Part shown: piece by piece, positions 7,021-16,263 of the stretch
Position numbering within the stretch: the stretch's first letter is position 1
Layout: each line of letters opens with the position of its first letter
Assembly: GCA_944375955.1 (NCBI GenBank)
Contig: CALWBE010000042.1
Span: 1-41,128, forward strand
Direction of reading: 5' to 3'
DNA from: an uncultured Clostridia bacterium
Lineage (GTDB): Bacteria; Bacillota; Clostridia; Oscillospirales; CAG-382
DNA: 41,128 bases
Program-made: the position numbers and the translations under genes
Notes under the pieces: generated by a model
Database searches by the model: none
Seen by the model: the letters and a program-made list of their open reading frames with translations, nothing else
Told to the model about the DNA's origin: nothing

Positions 7021-10000
7021 ATGAAAACAAAAAGAAATTTTTCAAAAAAAGAAAGGGTATTAGCTCTAATTGTAGGTATAATAATGATAATAGCTTCGTT
7101 TCCGGCAGTATTATATGCCGCAGAACCGGAAGTTAATATTATAGAAGGCGAGAGAACGGTTTTTGTTGCCGCATTCGGAAGGATGAATTATAACGGCACT
7201 ACATATTATTCATATAAAAGCTTTAACGAAGCTATGGCGGCATTGGGGACTGAAGGCGGTAAAATAGTTATAACCGGCGAAATAGATATGAGCCAATTTG
7301 CCGATATGGAAGGCCGCAAGGATATAATCGTAACCGGTATAGGAACTAAAGTCACCGGAAATGTTTTAAATTTTGGAGAAGTTACCGAACTTAATTTGCT
7401 TGGAAATCTTACACTTGATTTTGTATCTATTTCCTGTGCTGAAGGATTTGTTATAAATACAAACGGATATGCTTTTACAGTAAGTGAAAATTATGATTCA
7501 TTCTATTATATTTCTGATCATACGACAGGTCAGCAAGTATATTCCGCATTTCCATCAATAACGGTAGGAAGCGATACAGGACATTCGGCAGTTTCTCTTG
7601 ATTCGGGACATTTTGCTAATATTGGAGTAGGCGGAAGTGAAGCTGTTTCAGGAAACAGCACAATAAGGATATCGGGAGGCGTACATGAAGCTGTTTATTC
7701 GGGGGTTGCAGATGGTTTCAGTTCTATTGTTAACGGAAATATCTACACCAAAATATCAGGCGGCGAATTTGACAAAGTTTATGCCGGATCGGCTTCTTCC
7801 GGAACAGTAAACGGAAATGTTTTTCTTGAAATCACCGGAGGAACTTTTAACAGCGTTGCCGCGGGTTCAGAAAAGGCCGGCGGAATTATAAACGGAAATG
7901 CAGTATTATCTGTAAAAGGAGTTTATATAAGCGGTGTCGGTCAGCCGAATAACAGCAGTGTTAAAGGTAAGATAATATATGTTTCCGACCGTGAACTCGG
8001 GATTGAAGATGGCGCGTACTATGATTATTATATTGTAGCTGACGGCGGTATAGCCGAGCCGGTGTTTGAAGGGACTGAACTTTTGGGCTTCAGATTTCAT
8101 GATGATGAGACGGGATGTATTTCGGAAAATGTACAGCTCTCAGGAAAACAGCTTACTCCGGTAAACGGCTTGTTCACTCTTCCGGAAGGCAAGAGCAAAG
8201 TTACCGTGGTTTCAGAAGTAAAGCTTGAGCTCAACAGATATGCTAATTACGTTTCCGGATATGATGACGGTACTTTTCTGCCGCAGAACAATCTTTCACG
8301 GGCAGAAGCTATTGCAATGCTTACAAGACTTATAACAGATGAAAATACTATAAAAGAAAAATCGTTTTCATCTTATGAAGATGTAGCTGACGGCTCTTGG
8401 TATGAGCCTTATATAGGATTCCTTGAAAATCTTGGATATCTTGATACTATCGCACTTGACGGCGGTACGAATATTGGACCGAACAATAAAATCACAAGAG
8501 GCGAATTCTCGGAAGTGCTGAGAAATATTCTTTATATAATGAACCCCAGACATTTTAATGTAAAAGAATTCTCGGATGTTCCGTTAAGTTATCCTTATTA
8601 TGATTCTTTAGGCGAACTTGCTTATTTGGGAATAATCGCAGGCTATGAAGATGGAACTTTCAGACCTAATTCACAATTGACCCGTGCGGAAGCAGTCACT
8701 ATGATAAACCGCATGCTTTCAAGAGTTCCAACCGGAAATGCCGGAGGAGCTGTATTCTCAGACGCTGTAGGACATTGGGCAGAAACGCAGATACTCATGG
8801 CGGCAAATCCATCCGTTTCAGGAGAAACCGAAATATGGACGATAGACGGTGATATCACTAAAGGTAAATATACTCTCATAGGGGATGAAAATGCAACACT
8901 TGACCAGCAGTTTATGAAGCTGTATGAAATGGCGCCGGAAGCATCTTCACTTGATATGATAGACGGTATAGATACTATTTCAAACTGGCAGATAGATAAT
9001 ATCGTCAACAGCGAATCTGACTATTCAACAATAACCGGAACAAAATATTATATATCTCCGAACGGAGATGACAGTAATGACGGAAAATCTCCGGAAACCG
9101 CATGGAAATCGCTAAGTATGACGGCCTCAGGCGTACTGCAGCCTGGAGACGGAGTATTATTTGAAAGAGGAGAGGTATACCGCGGAAAATTCAACGCAAA
9201 ATCCGGAGTTACATATTCCGCATACGGAGAGGGAGAAAAACCTCGTATATATGGTTCGCTTAAGAATTATGCCGATCCTGCTTTATGGGAATCATACGGA
9301 GAAAATATCTGGAAATGTACTGAGATACTCCGTGAAGATGTCGGCGTAATGATCTTTGATTCTTCTGAGCAAATCGGAAATTATAATGAAATTGCCGGAC
9401 GCAAGATAGTAGGCAGTAACTATAAAGATGGCAGCTGTCTTAAAGATGATTTGCAGTTCTTCTATAATTTCGGCAGATTATATCTTTATTCTCCCGAAAA
9501 TCCGGGCGAGCGGTTTGATTCGATAGAAATAGGAACAAACGGTTCGCTTGTAAGTATTACGGGAAATGATATAGTTATTGACAATTTGCACTTCCGTTAT
9601 AACGGAGGCCATGTGGTTGGAACGGGAAATAAGAAAAATATTACGTCTAAAAACTGTATATATGCATATACCGGAGGTTCTGTATTAAGCGGAACAACAT
9701 TGTATGGAAATGCATTTGAAAGCTACGGCGAATGTGATGGCTGGTATGCGTATAATAACTGGATGTATCAGATTTACGATACCGGTGTTACGCATCAATA
9801 TACACCTACAACGGGTAAATGTGTACAGAAAAACATTGAGTATATAGGCAATGTTATTGAATATTGTCATTGGTCTATTGAATATTATAACCATGATTCC
9901 ACGGATGGTTCTGAAAGACTTGTTGAAAATGTCGGAATGTACAACAATATTTGCCGTATGGGTGGATATGGCTGGGGCAGCCGCGGCAGAACCGGAGGGG

Positions 10001-10299
10001 CAACTATGTTCTGCAGCGCGGGAATTACAAAAAATACAAACAATTTCATTGCAAAGCATAATATACTTGACAGATGTACGGGAAATATTATTAACATAGG
10101 CAGTGTGGGAGATCTTGAACTGCAGCTTGAGGAAAACATTTTTGTTCAGAGATATAACGGTTATATGGGAAATCTGAAAAGCGGCGGCTGCTATGTAGAT
10201 GATAAGGTAGTACAGAATCTTGCAAAATCATGTGTTGAAAATGTTCCTGTAGTCGTTATAAATGATGATACTACAATAATAAACAACATAAAATCATAA
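7021..10299 (+). CDS. Secreted SLH-domain protein with C-terminal beta-helix domain
   Basis: A 1092-residue surface protein. Residues 1-33 are a signal peptide (KTKRNFSKKER, then a hydrophobic core, cleavage near LYA). Residues about 60-310 look like a beta-solenoid, with four glycine-rich repeats; NGN recurs at 238, 264 and 291, each followed by an I(S/T)GG-like turn and a V(Y/A)AGS segment. Three S-layer homology modules occupy about 404-592 (YVSGYDDGTFLPQNNLSRAE and IIAGYEDGTFRPNSQLTRAE are typical) and would bind pyruvylated wall polymer. Residues about 673-1092 begin YYISPNGDDSNDGKSPETAW and match the right-handed parallel beta-helix proteins found among polysaccharide-acting enzymes; no catalytic residues can be assigned. 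Promoter-like boxes are weak (TTGACC 6918-6923, TAAAAT 6943-6948, 19-base spacer). CGGAGG lies before the ATG. The next gene is a paralogue of the C-terminal domain. Confidence 0.88.
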   Translation: MKTKRNFSKKERVLALIVGIIMIIASFPAVLYAAEPEVNIIEGERTVFVAAFGRMNYNGTTYYSYKSFNEAMAALGTEGGKIVITGEIDMSQFADMEGRKDIIVTGIGTKVTGNVLNFGEVTELNLLGNLTLDFVSISCAEGFVINTNGYAFTVSENYDSFYYISDHTTGQQVYSAFPSITVGSDTGHSAVSLDSGHFANIGVGGSEAVSGNSTIRISGGVHEAVYSGVADGFSSIVNGNIYTKISGGEFDKVYAGSASSGTVNGNVFLEITGGTFNSVAAGSEKAGGIINGNAVLSVKGVYISGVGQPNNSSVKGKIIYVSDRELGIEDGAYYDYYIVADGGIAEPVFEGTELLGFRFHDDETGCISENVQLSGKQLTPVNGLFTLPEGKSKVTVVSEVKLELNRYANYVSGYDDGTFLPQNNLSRAEAIAMLTRLITDENTIKEKSFSSYEDVADGSWYEPYIGFLENLGYLDTIALDGGTNIGPNNKITRGEFSEVLRNILYIMNPRHFNVKEFSDVPLSYPYYDSLGELAYLGIIAGYEDGTFRPNSQLTRAEAVTMINRMLSRVPTGNAGGAVFSDAVGHWAETQILMAANPSVSGETEIWTIDGDITKGKYTLIGDENATLDQQFMKLYEMAPEASSLDMIDGIDTISNWQIDNIVNSESDYSTITGTKYYISPNGDDSNDGKSPETAWKSLSMTASGVLQPGDGVLFERGEVYRGKFNAKSGVTYSAYGEGEKPRIYGSLKNYADPALWESYGENIWKCTEILREDVGVMIFDSSEQIGNYNEIAGRKIVGSNYKDGSCLKDDLQFFYNFGRLYLYSPENPGERFDSIEIGTNGSLVSITGNDIVIDNLHFRYNGGHVVGTGNKKNITSKNCIYAYTGGSVLSGTTLYGNAFESYGECDGWYAYNNWMYQIYDTGVTHQYTPTTGKCVQKNIEYIGNVIEYCHWSIEYYNHDSTDGSERLVENVGMYNNICRMGGYGWGSRGRTGGATMFCSAGITKNTNNFIAKHNILDRCTGNIINIGSVGDLELQLEENIFVQRYNGYMGNLKSGGCYVDDKVVQNLAKSCVENVPVVVINDDTTIINNIKS

Positions 10300-10372
10300 A
10301 TATATTAGGGCGTAAAAAGCGTGGACAGTTTTAGTTTTTCATCATTTTATTTATATAAAAGGAGAAAAAATT

Positions 10373-11812
10373 ATGCGAAGAAAAATTTCGGCAGCTGCGG
10401 AAAACGCAGTTCTAGCTATTGATGAGCTCAACAGTGCCGGTTATACAACATATGCTGACTATGAAAAAGGCGTAGATTATGTCGCTGAAAAAATGAAGCA
10501 TGACATAACCTATTCCGACAGCGTATATGATCCGGAAAAGCCTACCTTTTATGTATCAAATTCGGGAGACGACTCAAACGACGGCAAAAGTCCCGAGACA
10601 GCATGGAAGACGCTTGATAAGGTAAACGATCCGGCGTCTGTATGCGAAGGATGCAATGTGCTTTTTGAGCGCGGGGGTTTATGGCGCGGAATTATACGTG
10701 TACCTCATAACGGAATGACATATTCGGCATACGGAGTGGGTATGAAACCGCGCTTTTACGGTTCAAGAAGAAATTACGCAAAGCCGGAATACTGGAAAAA
10801 AACCGAATATGAAAACGTATGGTATACAGATCTTTGCACGAAAAATGTAGGACTTGTAGCTATAAATCATTCGGATGTTTTAGGAAAGTACGATGAGATA
10901 ATGTGTGAAAGACACAATATCGGCAAAGATGGATTTTCCGGACCCCAGGATTTGAAAAAGGATTATGATTTTTACGGTCATCTTGATGAGGAAAAATGCT
11001 TCCTTTACTGCAGCAAGGGAAATCCGGGCGAAGTTTATGACAGTATTGAATTAGGCGAAGGATTTACTCTTGTTGTGCCGACTCCGGCAGCTCATGAAGG
11101 TATTACATTTGACAATTTGTGTATAAAGTTTGTGGGATGCCACGGAATCGCGGGTCTTGGCGGTCATGAAAAAATAACCGTTCAGAACTGTATATTCGCA
11201 TATCTCGGCGGTTCGATTCTTGACGGTTTTGCCGGCTGCCGTACTGTTGGCTTCGGAAATGCAGTTGAAACTTACGGCTCCTGCAACGGATATTATGTAA
11301 ATGCAAACTGGATTTATCAAATATATGATACCGCTATAACGCATCAGCGCTCGGTTGACAATACAGACTGCCATATGCGAGATGTTGAATATGTCGGAAA
11401 TCTGTGCGAATTCTGCCATTGGTCAATAGAATTTTACAATCAGCCTAATGAAGGTCACGAGAGAAGCGTACATAATACTGACGTGCATCACAACCTTCTC
11501 CGCTGCGGCGGTATGGGCTGGGGTAGCCGCGGAAGAGCCGAAGGAGCCGCACTGTTCAACAGCTTTACGCTTCCTATGGATACCGTAAACTTTGTTACAC
11601 ACAATAATATTTATGACAGAAGCGCCGGAGGACTTGTACGTCTTAACCGTGGCGGCGACGAAAAGATTCAGGCTTTCGGAAATACATATATCCAGAAAAA
11701 AGACGGAGCTTTGGGCTGGATATTTGACGGAGTAAAAACCTTCGATAACGCTCCTGAAAAAATTCTCGAATACTGCAAGGAAGAAAACGCAAGATATTTT
11801 TACGCTGAGTAA
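10373..11812 (+). CDS. Leaderless right-handed beta-helix protein, paralogue of the upstream C-terminal domain
   Basis: A 479-residue protein whose residues from about 61 on run parallel to residues 673-1092 of the preceding SLH protein: SGDDSNDGKSPETAWK, LFERGG, TYSAYG, ENVW and GWGSRGR recur in the same order. The first 50 residues are a charged helix-rich lead (AENAVLAIDELNSAGYTTY) with no signal peptide or membrane segment, so the protein should stay in the cytosol unless exported by another route. AAGGAG lies 8 bases before the ATG, which supports this start. The fold is typical of pectate-lyase-like and GH141-like glycan enzymes, but the reaction is unknown. The two genes are 73 bases apart and probably co-transcribed; a 19-bp hairpin terminator follows. 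Confidence 0.85.
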   Translation: MRRKISAAAENAVLAIDELNSAGYTTYADYEKGVDYVAEKMKHDITYSDSVYDPEKPTFYVSNSGDDSNDGKSPETAWKTLDKVNDPASVCEGCNVLFERGGLWRGIIRVPHNGMTYSAYGVGMKPRFYGSRRNYAKPEYWKKTEYENVWYTDLCTKNVGLVAINHSDVLGKYDEIMCERHNIGKDGFSGPQDLKKDYDFYGHLDEEKCFLYCSKGNPGEVYDSIELGEGFTLVVPTPAAHEGITFDNLCIKFVGCHGIAGLGGHEKITVQNCIFAYLGGSILDGFAGCRTVGFGNAVETYGSCNGYYVNANWIYQIYDTAITHQRSVDNTDCHMRDVEYVGNLCEFCHWSIEFYNQPNEGHERSVHNTDVHHNLLRCGGMGWGSRGRAEGAALFNSFTLPMDTVNFVTHNNIYDRSAGGLVRLNRGGDEKIQAFGNTYIQKKDGALGWIFDGVKTFDNAPEKILEYCKEENARYFYAE

Positions 11813-11827
11813 AATCTAATTTAATGT

Positions 11828-11869
11828 AAAAAACTCTTGAAATCAAAAAATTGATTTCAAGAGTTTTTT
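11828..11869. terminator. Bidirectional terminator between convergent genes
   Basis: AAAAAACTCTTGAAATCAA (11828-11846) and TTGATTTCAAGAGTTTTTT (11851-11869) form a 19-bp stem with a 4-base loop. T runs on both strands let it stop the beta-helix gene on the forward strand and the aldo/keto reductase gene on the reverse strand. Confidence 0.93.
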
Positions 11870-11894
11870 GGTTTATAAAAATATATTCCTCTTC

Positions 11895-12902
11895 TTAATT
11901 TGCAGAAATACAAATTTTATCTATTTGGTTTAATTCGTCTTGTGTAAATGAAGTATTGCGGACAGCCTTTATATTGTCAAGTATCTGTTCAGGCTTTGAA
12001 GCTCCGACAAGCACGCTTGTGACTATTCCGTCGCGCAGTATCCAGCTAAGCGCCATTTCCGCAAGAGTTTGTCCTCTTTCAGATGCTATTTTATCGAGTG
12101 CACGCAGTTTTTGCAGCATTTCCTCTGACAGAGCTTTTTCTGTCAGGAAACGTCCGTCTGTTCGAATGCGGCTGTCTTCCGGAATTCCGTTTAAATAGCG
12201 GTTTGTCAAAAGGCCCTGTTCAAGCGGTGAATATACTATGATTCCTTTTCCCAGCTTTGCTGAATTTTCTTTAAGTCCGTTCTTCTCAATTGTTCTGTCA
12301 AGCATTGAGTATCTGTTTTGATTTATTATAAACGGAACTTTTAATTCTTCAAGTATAGCGCAGGCTTTTTCAAGCTGTTCGCCGTTATAGTTTGAAAGAC
12401 CTGCATAAAGCGCTTTGCCGGAATTTACGGCTGTCGCAAGAGCTCCCATTGTCTCTTCAAGCGGAGTTTCCGGATCTGGTCTGTGATGATAGAATATATC
12501 CACATAATCAAGTCCCATACGCTTAAGACTTGTGTCAAGGCTTGCCAGAAGATATTTTCTGCTGCCCCAGTCTCCGTATGGTCCGGGATACATATAATAT
12601 CCGGCTTTTGTACTTATTATGAGCTCATCACGGTACGCAAGAAAATCTTCTTTTATAATACGTCCGAAACTCTTTTCTGCGCTTCCTGCTGAAGGACCGT
12701 AATTATTTGCAAGATCAAAATGCGTTATACCGTTGTCAAATGCGGTTCTGCACATTTTTTTCATAGTATCAAAACAGCCTGTTTCTCCGAAATTATGCCA
12801 CAAACCGAGAGATACCGCGGGCAATTTCAGTCCGCTTTTGCCGCATCTGAAATATGGCATATCAGAATAGCGGCTGTCTTTTGCCAAATAAATTTCATTC
12901 AT
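11895..12902 (-). CDS. Aldo/keto reductase (YghZ-like, L-glyceraldehyde 3-phosphate reductase type)
   Basis: A 335-residue NADPH-dependent TIM-barrel reductase. The catalytic tetrad is visible: Asp63 and Tyr68 in FDLANNYG, Lys99 in STKAGYY and His in FYHHRPDP (139-140). The N-terminal YFRCGKSGLKLPAVSLGLWH and the block SKYNGEQLEK-like SNYNGEQL match the YghZ/Kv-beta-like subgroup, whose members reduce small aldehydes such as L-glyceraldehyde 3-phosphate or methylglyoxal. AAGGAGG precedes the ATG. It is the last gene of a reverse-strand run of oxidoreductases; a 98-base gap separates it from the upstream gene, so it may have its own promoter. Confidence 0.93.
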   Translation of the reverse strand: MNEIYLAKDSRYSDMPYFRCGKSGLKLPAVSLGLWHNFGETGCFDTMKKMCRTAFDNGITHFDLANNYGPSAGSAEKSFGRIIKEDFLAYRDELIISTKAGYYMYPGPYGDWGSRKYLLASLDTSLKRMGLDYVDIFYHHRPDPETPLEETMGALATAVNSGKALYAGLSNYNGEQLEKACAILEELKVPFIINQNRYSMLDRTIEKNGLKENSAKLGKGIIVYSPLEQGLLTNRYLNGIPEDSRIRTDGRFLTEKALSEEMLQKLRALDKIASERGQTLAEMALSWILRDGIVTSVLVGASKPEQILDNIKAVRNTSFTQDELNQIDKICISAN

Positions 12903-13000
12903 GGTAAATTCCTCCTTATTTACAATATTTTTATACTATTTTAATTTTAATATTTATATGTGAAGAAATCTACCTTTACGGAAAGTTGAGATAAAAAAGT

Positions 13001-13996
13001 TTATACTTTAAGTATTATTTTACCAGTATTTTTATTTTCAAGCATAGTTTTATGGGCGTTTTCCACATCGGCAATATCATATTCTGCATATATAAACGGT
13101 TTTATTTTGCCGACGGCTATAAGTGGAAATATATCTTTTTCAAGCTTTTTTAATATTTCATATTTCTCGTTATCAGTGCGGGAACGCAGTGTTGATCCGA
13201 TAATCTTAAGCCTTTTCTTGTATACTGTTTCAAGATCTATTTCCGAATATTTTCCGGCAAGAGCAGCTATAACTATCCAGCGGCCGAAACGATTCATACG
13301 GGAGAAACATTTTCCCATATCGCTGCCGCCGACGCAGTCTATAACGATATCAGCTCCGTATTCTTCAAAAGCAAGCTCTGCAGGCTGTTTCTTTGTATTT
13401 ATAACAATGTCAGCTCCGATATTTTTTACAGTCTCTGCTTTTTCGTCGCTTCGCACAACGGCAATAACTTTAGCTCCGAGAGCTTTTGCAATTTGAATTA
13501 CAGCTATACCGACTCCGCTTGCCGCGGCAAATACGAATACCGTATCTCCGCTTTTTAATCCTCCTTCAAAAACAAGATTTAAATAGGCTGTCGCATATGC
13601 CTCCGGAATACCGGCGCCTGTTTCAAAAGATATTTCCTCCGGCAGATGCAAAACGGTTTTATAATCAGCTGCGATATATTCTGCATATCCCCCTCCGCCG
13701 ACAAGAGCAGTTACACGTTCGCCGATCTTAAAGCTGCTTTTTTCAGCCGCCTTTTCTCCTATTGCGTAAATTGTTCCCGAAATTTCAAGCCCCGGCCATT
13801 CGGGCCATCCGGGCGGAGGAGGATAGTTTCCCTCTCTCTGCATGAGATCGGCTCGGTTTACTCCTGCTGCCTTTATTTTTATTATCACTTCGTTTTCTTT
13901 AAGTTCGGGAAAGGGGACTAATGTATATTTCATACTTTTGTCTTCACATATTACTGCAGCCTTCATCTTTTCCGGCAAAGTGTTTTTTGCTTTCAT
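13001..13996 (-). CDS. Quinone oxidoreductase-like MDR protein (PIG3 type)
   Basis: A 331-residue medium-chain dehydrogenase/reductase without the usual zinc-ligand cysteines, similar to NAD(P)H:quinone oxidoreductases of the PIG3 group. AAGVNRADLMQREGNYPPPP is the hallmark N-terminal segment, followed by PGLEISG, and the Rossmann loop AAASGVGIAVIQIAKALG near the middle. I start at 13996 because GGAG lies 5 bases ahead; an ATG 15 bases further upstream overlaps that ribosome binding site. It lies 44 bases behind a Gfo/Idh/MocA gene and is probably co-transcribed. Its actual electron acceptor is unknown; enones or quinones are the usual substrates in this group. Confidence 0.9.
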   Translation of the reverse strand: MKAKNTLPEKMKAAVICEDKSMKYTLVPFPELKENEVIIKIKAAGVNRADLMQREGNYPPPPGWPEWPGLEISGTIYAIGEKAAEKSSFKIGERVTALVGGGGYAEYIAADYKTVLHLPEEISFETGAGIPEAYATAYLNLVFEGGLKSGDTVFVFAAASGVGIAVIQIAKALGAKVIAVVRSDEKAETVKNIGADIVINTKKQPAELAFEEYGADIVIDCVGGSDMGKCFSRMNRFGRWIVIAALAGKYSEIDLETVYKKRLKIIGSTLRSRTDNEKYEILKKLEKDIFPLIAVGKIKPFIYAEYDIADVENAHKTMLENKNTGKIILKV

Positions 13997-14040
13997 TTTT
14001 GCTCCTTTCAAGTTTGCTCAGTAAAAACCTGATAATTATA

Positions 14041-15039
14041 TTATTCGCACGATTTCATTATAAGGTCATGCAGTTTTGCTTCATATTCATATGTATACGG
14101 ATTTTCTTTCTCGCCGCGTACGTACTCTGCAAAGCTTTTGAACATTTCTTCATACCGACCGAACTTTGGAAATTCAAGAGCCGTACTGTTATCCTCCCAT
14201 GCTTTTTCATTGTTTAAAGTTTCACGCGCTTTTGTCATGAGAAGTCCGTTTTCGACATTTATTTCAAGCGGACGTATCTCAATCGTACCTAAACTTCCGG
14301 TCACCACAAGCTGTCTGCGGTCATAACCGTTTATTTCAGTTGCGGTCGTCTTTACAAACGAAATGCCGTTTTTATATTTATATACTGCAAAACCATAGTC
14401 GCGGCTGTTATTTCCTTCTATTCCGGTATTCATATTAAACGGTATGACCTCTTCCGGAAAGCCGCAGAACATGACCACAAGATCGATAAGGTGGCAGCCG
14501 AGAAAATACAGCATCCCTCCTTTAAATCTGCCAAGCCAGTTACGTTTATCATTTTCATGACGGACGCTCATCTGAGCTTCTACGCTGAAAATTTCGCCGA
14601 GCTTGCCTTCATCCTTAAGTTTTTTAGCGTGTACTACTGCCGGATTGTAACGATACATATATCCGAGACACAAAACAAGGTTTTTTGCCTTGGCTATATC
14701 GCACATTCGGTGAAACTCACTGCAGTTTTCGCTTCCCGGCTTATCCATATATACATGATATCCGGCTTCAAGTGCGCGTATTGCATTAGGCACAAGACTG
14801 AGTTCTTCGGTTTCGATAATAAAAGCGTCGGGCTTTAAGGCAAATGCTTCATCCCAAGTTAATATTCCCGGAAATCGGCTGCCGAAATCTTTCCTGAATT
14901 TTTCAATTAAATTTTGGTCGGTCTCTATTACGCCTAAAAAGTCATAGTCGTTTGACAAATTCGGATATGTGCTGATAAATGCCGGAGCATGATCATGCTC
15001 GAGTCCCACTTGTATAACGCGAAGCTTCTTTTTACTCAT
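14041..15039 (-). CDS. Gfo/Idh/MocA family oxidoreductase
   Basis: A 332-residue NAD(P)-dependent oxidoreductase of the glucose-fructose oxidoreductase / inositol dehydrogenase group. The N-terminal Rossmann domain begins LRVIQVGLEHDH, unusual because the canonical GxGxxG is replaced by VGLEHDHA. The conserved DKPGSENCSE (EKP-type motif with Asp instead of Glu) and LGYMYRYNPAV follow, and the C-terminal alpha/beta domain contains GGMLYFLGCHLIDLV with the expected catalytic-region Asp/His. Such enzymes oxidise sugars, inositols or sugar acids, or act in glycoside 3-oxidation. It lies between two MDR genes (45 and 44 bases away), pointing to one catabolic operon. Confidence 0.9.
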   Translation of the reverse strand: MSKKKLRVIQVGLEHDHAPAFISTYPNLSNDYDFLGVIETDQNLIEKFRKDFGSRFPGILTWDEAFALKPDAFIIETEELSLVPNAIRALEAGYHVYMDKPGSENCSEFHRMCDIAKAKNLVLCLGYMYRYNPAVVHAKKLKDEGKLGEIFSVEAQMSVRHENDKRNWLGRFKGGMLYFLGCHLIDLVVMFCGFPEEVIPFNMNTGIEGNNSRDYGFAVYKYKNGISFVKTTATEINGYDRRQLVVTGSLGTIEIRPLEINVENGLLMTKARETLNNEKAWEDNSTALEFPKFGRYEEMFKSFAEYVRGEKENPYTYEYEAKLHDLIMKSCE

Positions 15040-15084
15040 ATTACTTTACCCTTTTACCCTTTCAGAAAAAATTTAGAATGAATT

Positions 15085-16113
15085 CTATTTTCTCCAGTCA
15101 AACTGCACGCAGACTGGAAAATTTTTGTCATTTGCAAGACGATTATAAACTTCTCCTGCATCTTTTGGAGAATATGTTTCACAAATTAGATCTGAAACAT
15201 TTATACGCCCCGAGGAAATAAATCTTAAAGCCGTTTTTATGTCGTCTTTTTCGGTCCACCAGCCGTTATGTGATTCATACTGCGGCCGTGCCATCGTATG
15301 TGCTCCTATTAAAGTTATACCTGGACAGTGTATCTTTTTGTAGTAATCAATAGTAAAATCAGAGTCACGTGTACATCCCAGCAAAGCTATTCTGCCGTAA
15401 GACGCCATAACATCCAAAAGTCGGTCGAGTGCCGGACCGTTTCCGGTTACTTCTACCGCTGCGCTTATATTTCTGCCTTCGGTCGCATTAAGAATTTCAT
15501 CCGGGAAATGCGCAGATGAGGGATCAAATGCAAAATCAGCGCCGAATTTTTTTGCAAATTCACGTCTTTGCGGATTTATATCCGCGGCAATTACAGGATA
15601 TGCTCCGGCGGCTTTCATAAAAATTACAGACAATATTCCGAGAATACCAAGTCCTACCGTTATCGCACTTTCTCCGAATTCGAGCCTTGTTTTGCGTATA
15701 CCACCTATTGGGAATGTGGCAATATGGCATATGGCTCCTTCCTCAAACGATACGTTATCTGGAAGTTTTGTTACGTTTTGTTCTGGAAAAACATGGTATT
15801 CGGAATGTGTGCCCCAACTTGTGGCGACACGATCTCCCGGTTTTACGGATTTGACATTTTTTCCTGTTTCTACTACTATGCCTGAACCACTGTATCCGAG
15901 ACGGCGAGGATAATATTTTTCAGGATCTATTGTGCCGCCTCCGGCCACATTAGGATGCCCCATAAGATTTGCTCTTTCAGTTCCGCAGCTTATGGTTGTG
16001 ACATAATGACGCACTAAAACATAGTTGTCATTATTCGGAATATCAATGTTCCAGTCAAGATATTCCGCAATACCAGGAGCGGTAAAAGCAATACTTTTAG
16101 TTTTGTTTATCAT
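15085..16113 (-). CDS. Medium-chain alcohol dehydrogenase-like oxidoreductase
   Basis: A 342-residue MDR-superfamily protein. The N-terminal GroES-like domain includes TTISCGTERANLMGHP (residues 40-55), then RRLGYSGSGIVVETG, PGDRVATSWGTHSEY and the Rossmann loop VGLGILGILSV. The SCGTE(R) segment resembles the zinc-dependent sugar/polyol dehydrogenases fused to or paired with Gfo/Idh/MocA domains. GGGGAGG lies 10 bases before the ATG. It is the first gene of the reverse cluster and is divergent from the AraC regulator at 16264, separated by 150 bases. Likely role: oxidation of a secondary alcohol of a sugar or polyol. Confidence 0.88.
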   Translation of the reverse strand: MINKTKSIAFTAPGIAEYLDWNIDIPNNDNYVLVRHYVTTISCGTERANLMGHPNVAGGGTIDPEKYYPRRLGYSGSGIVVETGKNVKSVKPGDRVATSWGTHSEYHVFPEQNVTKLPDNVSFEEGAICHIATFPIGGIRKTRLEFGESAITVGLGILGILSVIFMKAAGAYPVIAADINPQRREFAKKFGADFAFDPSSAHFPDEILNATEGRNISAAVEVTGNGPALDRLLDVMASYGRIALLGCTRDSDFTIDYYKKIHCPGITLIGAHTMARPQYESHNGWWTEKDDIKTALRFISSGRINVSDLICETYSPKDAGEVYNRLANDKNFPVCVQFDWRK

Positions 16114-16184
16114 TTTCTTTATGCCTCCCCAAAATGTTATATTTATTTCACTGTATTTTTTGAGCTCAACTTTATATTACAATG

Positions 16185-16213
16185 TTTACAGAATCAATAA
16201 AATATGCTATACT
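16185..16213 (+). promoter_or_regulatory. Promoter of the AraC regulator gene
   Basis: TTTACA (16185-16190), a 17-base spacer and TATACT (16208-16213) fit a sigma-A promoter. The start would be near 16220, leaving a leader of about 45 bases with GGAG 9 bases before the ATG at 16264. Confidence 0.55.
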
Positions 16214-16263
16214 ACACAAAAAGGTTACTATTCTACAATTTAACTTTTGCGGAGAGTAAAAAA

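Noticed and set aside
8643..9008. Reverse-strand open frame within the SLH protein gene
   Set aside because: Antisense shadow of the SLH and linker region; no start signals.
15045..15059. TTTACCC repeated twice
   Set aside because: Only two short copies in the gap between two genes; too little for a repeat array or operator claim.
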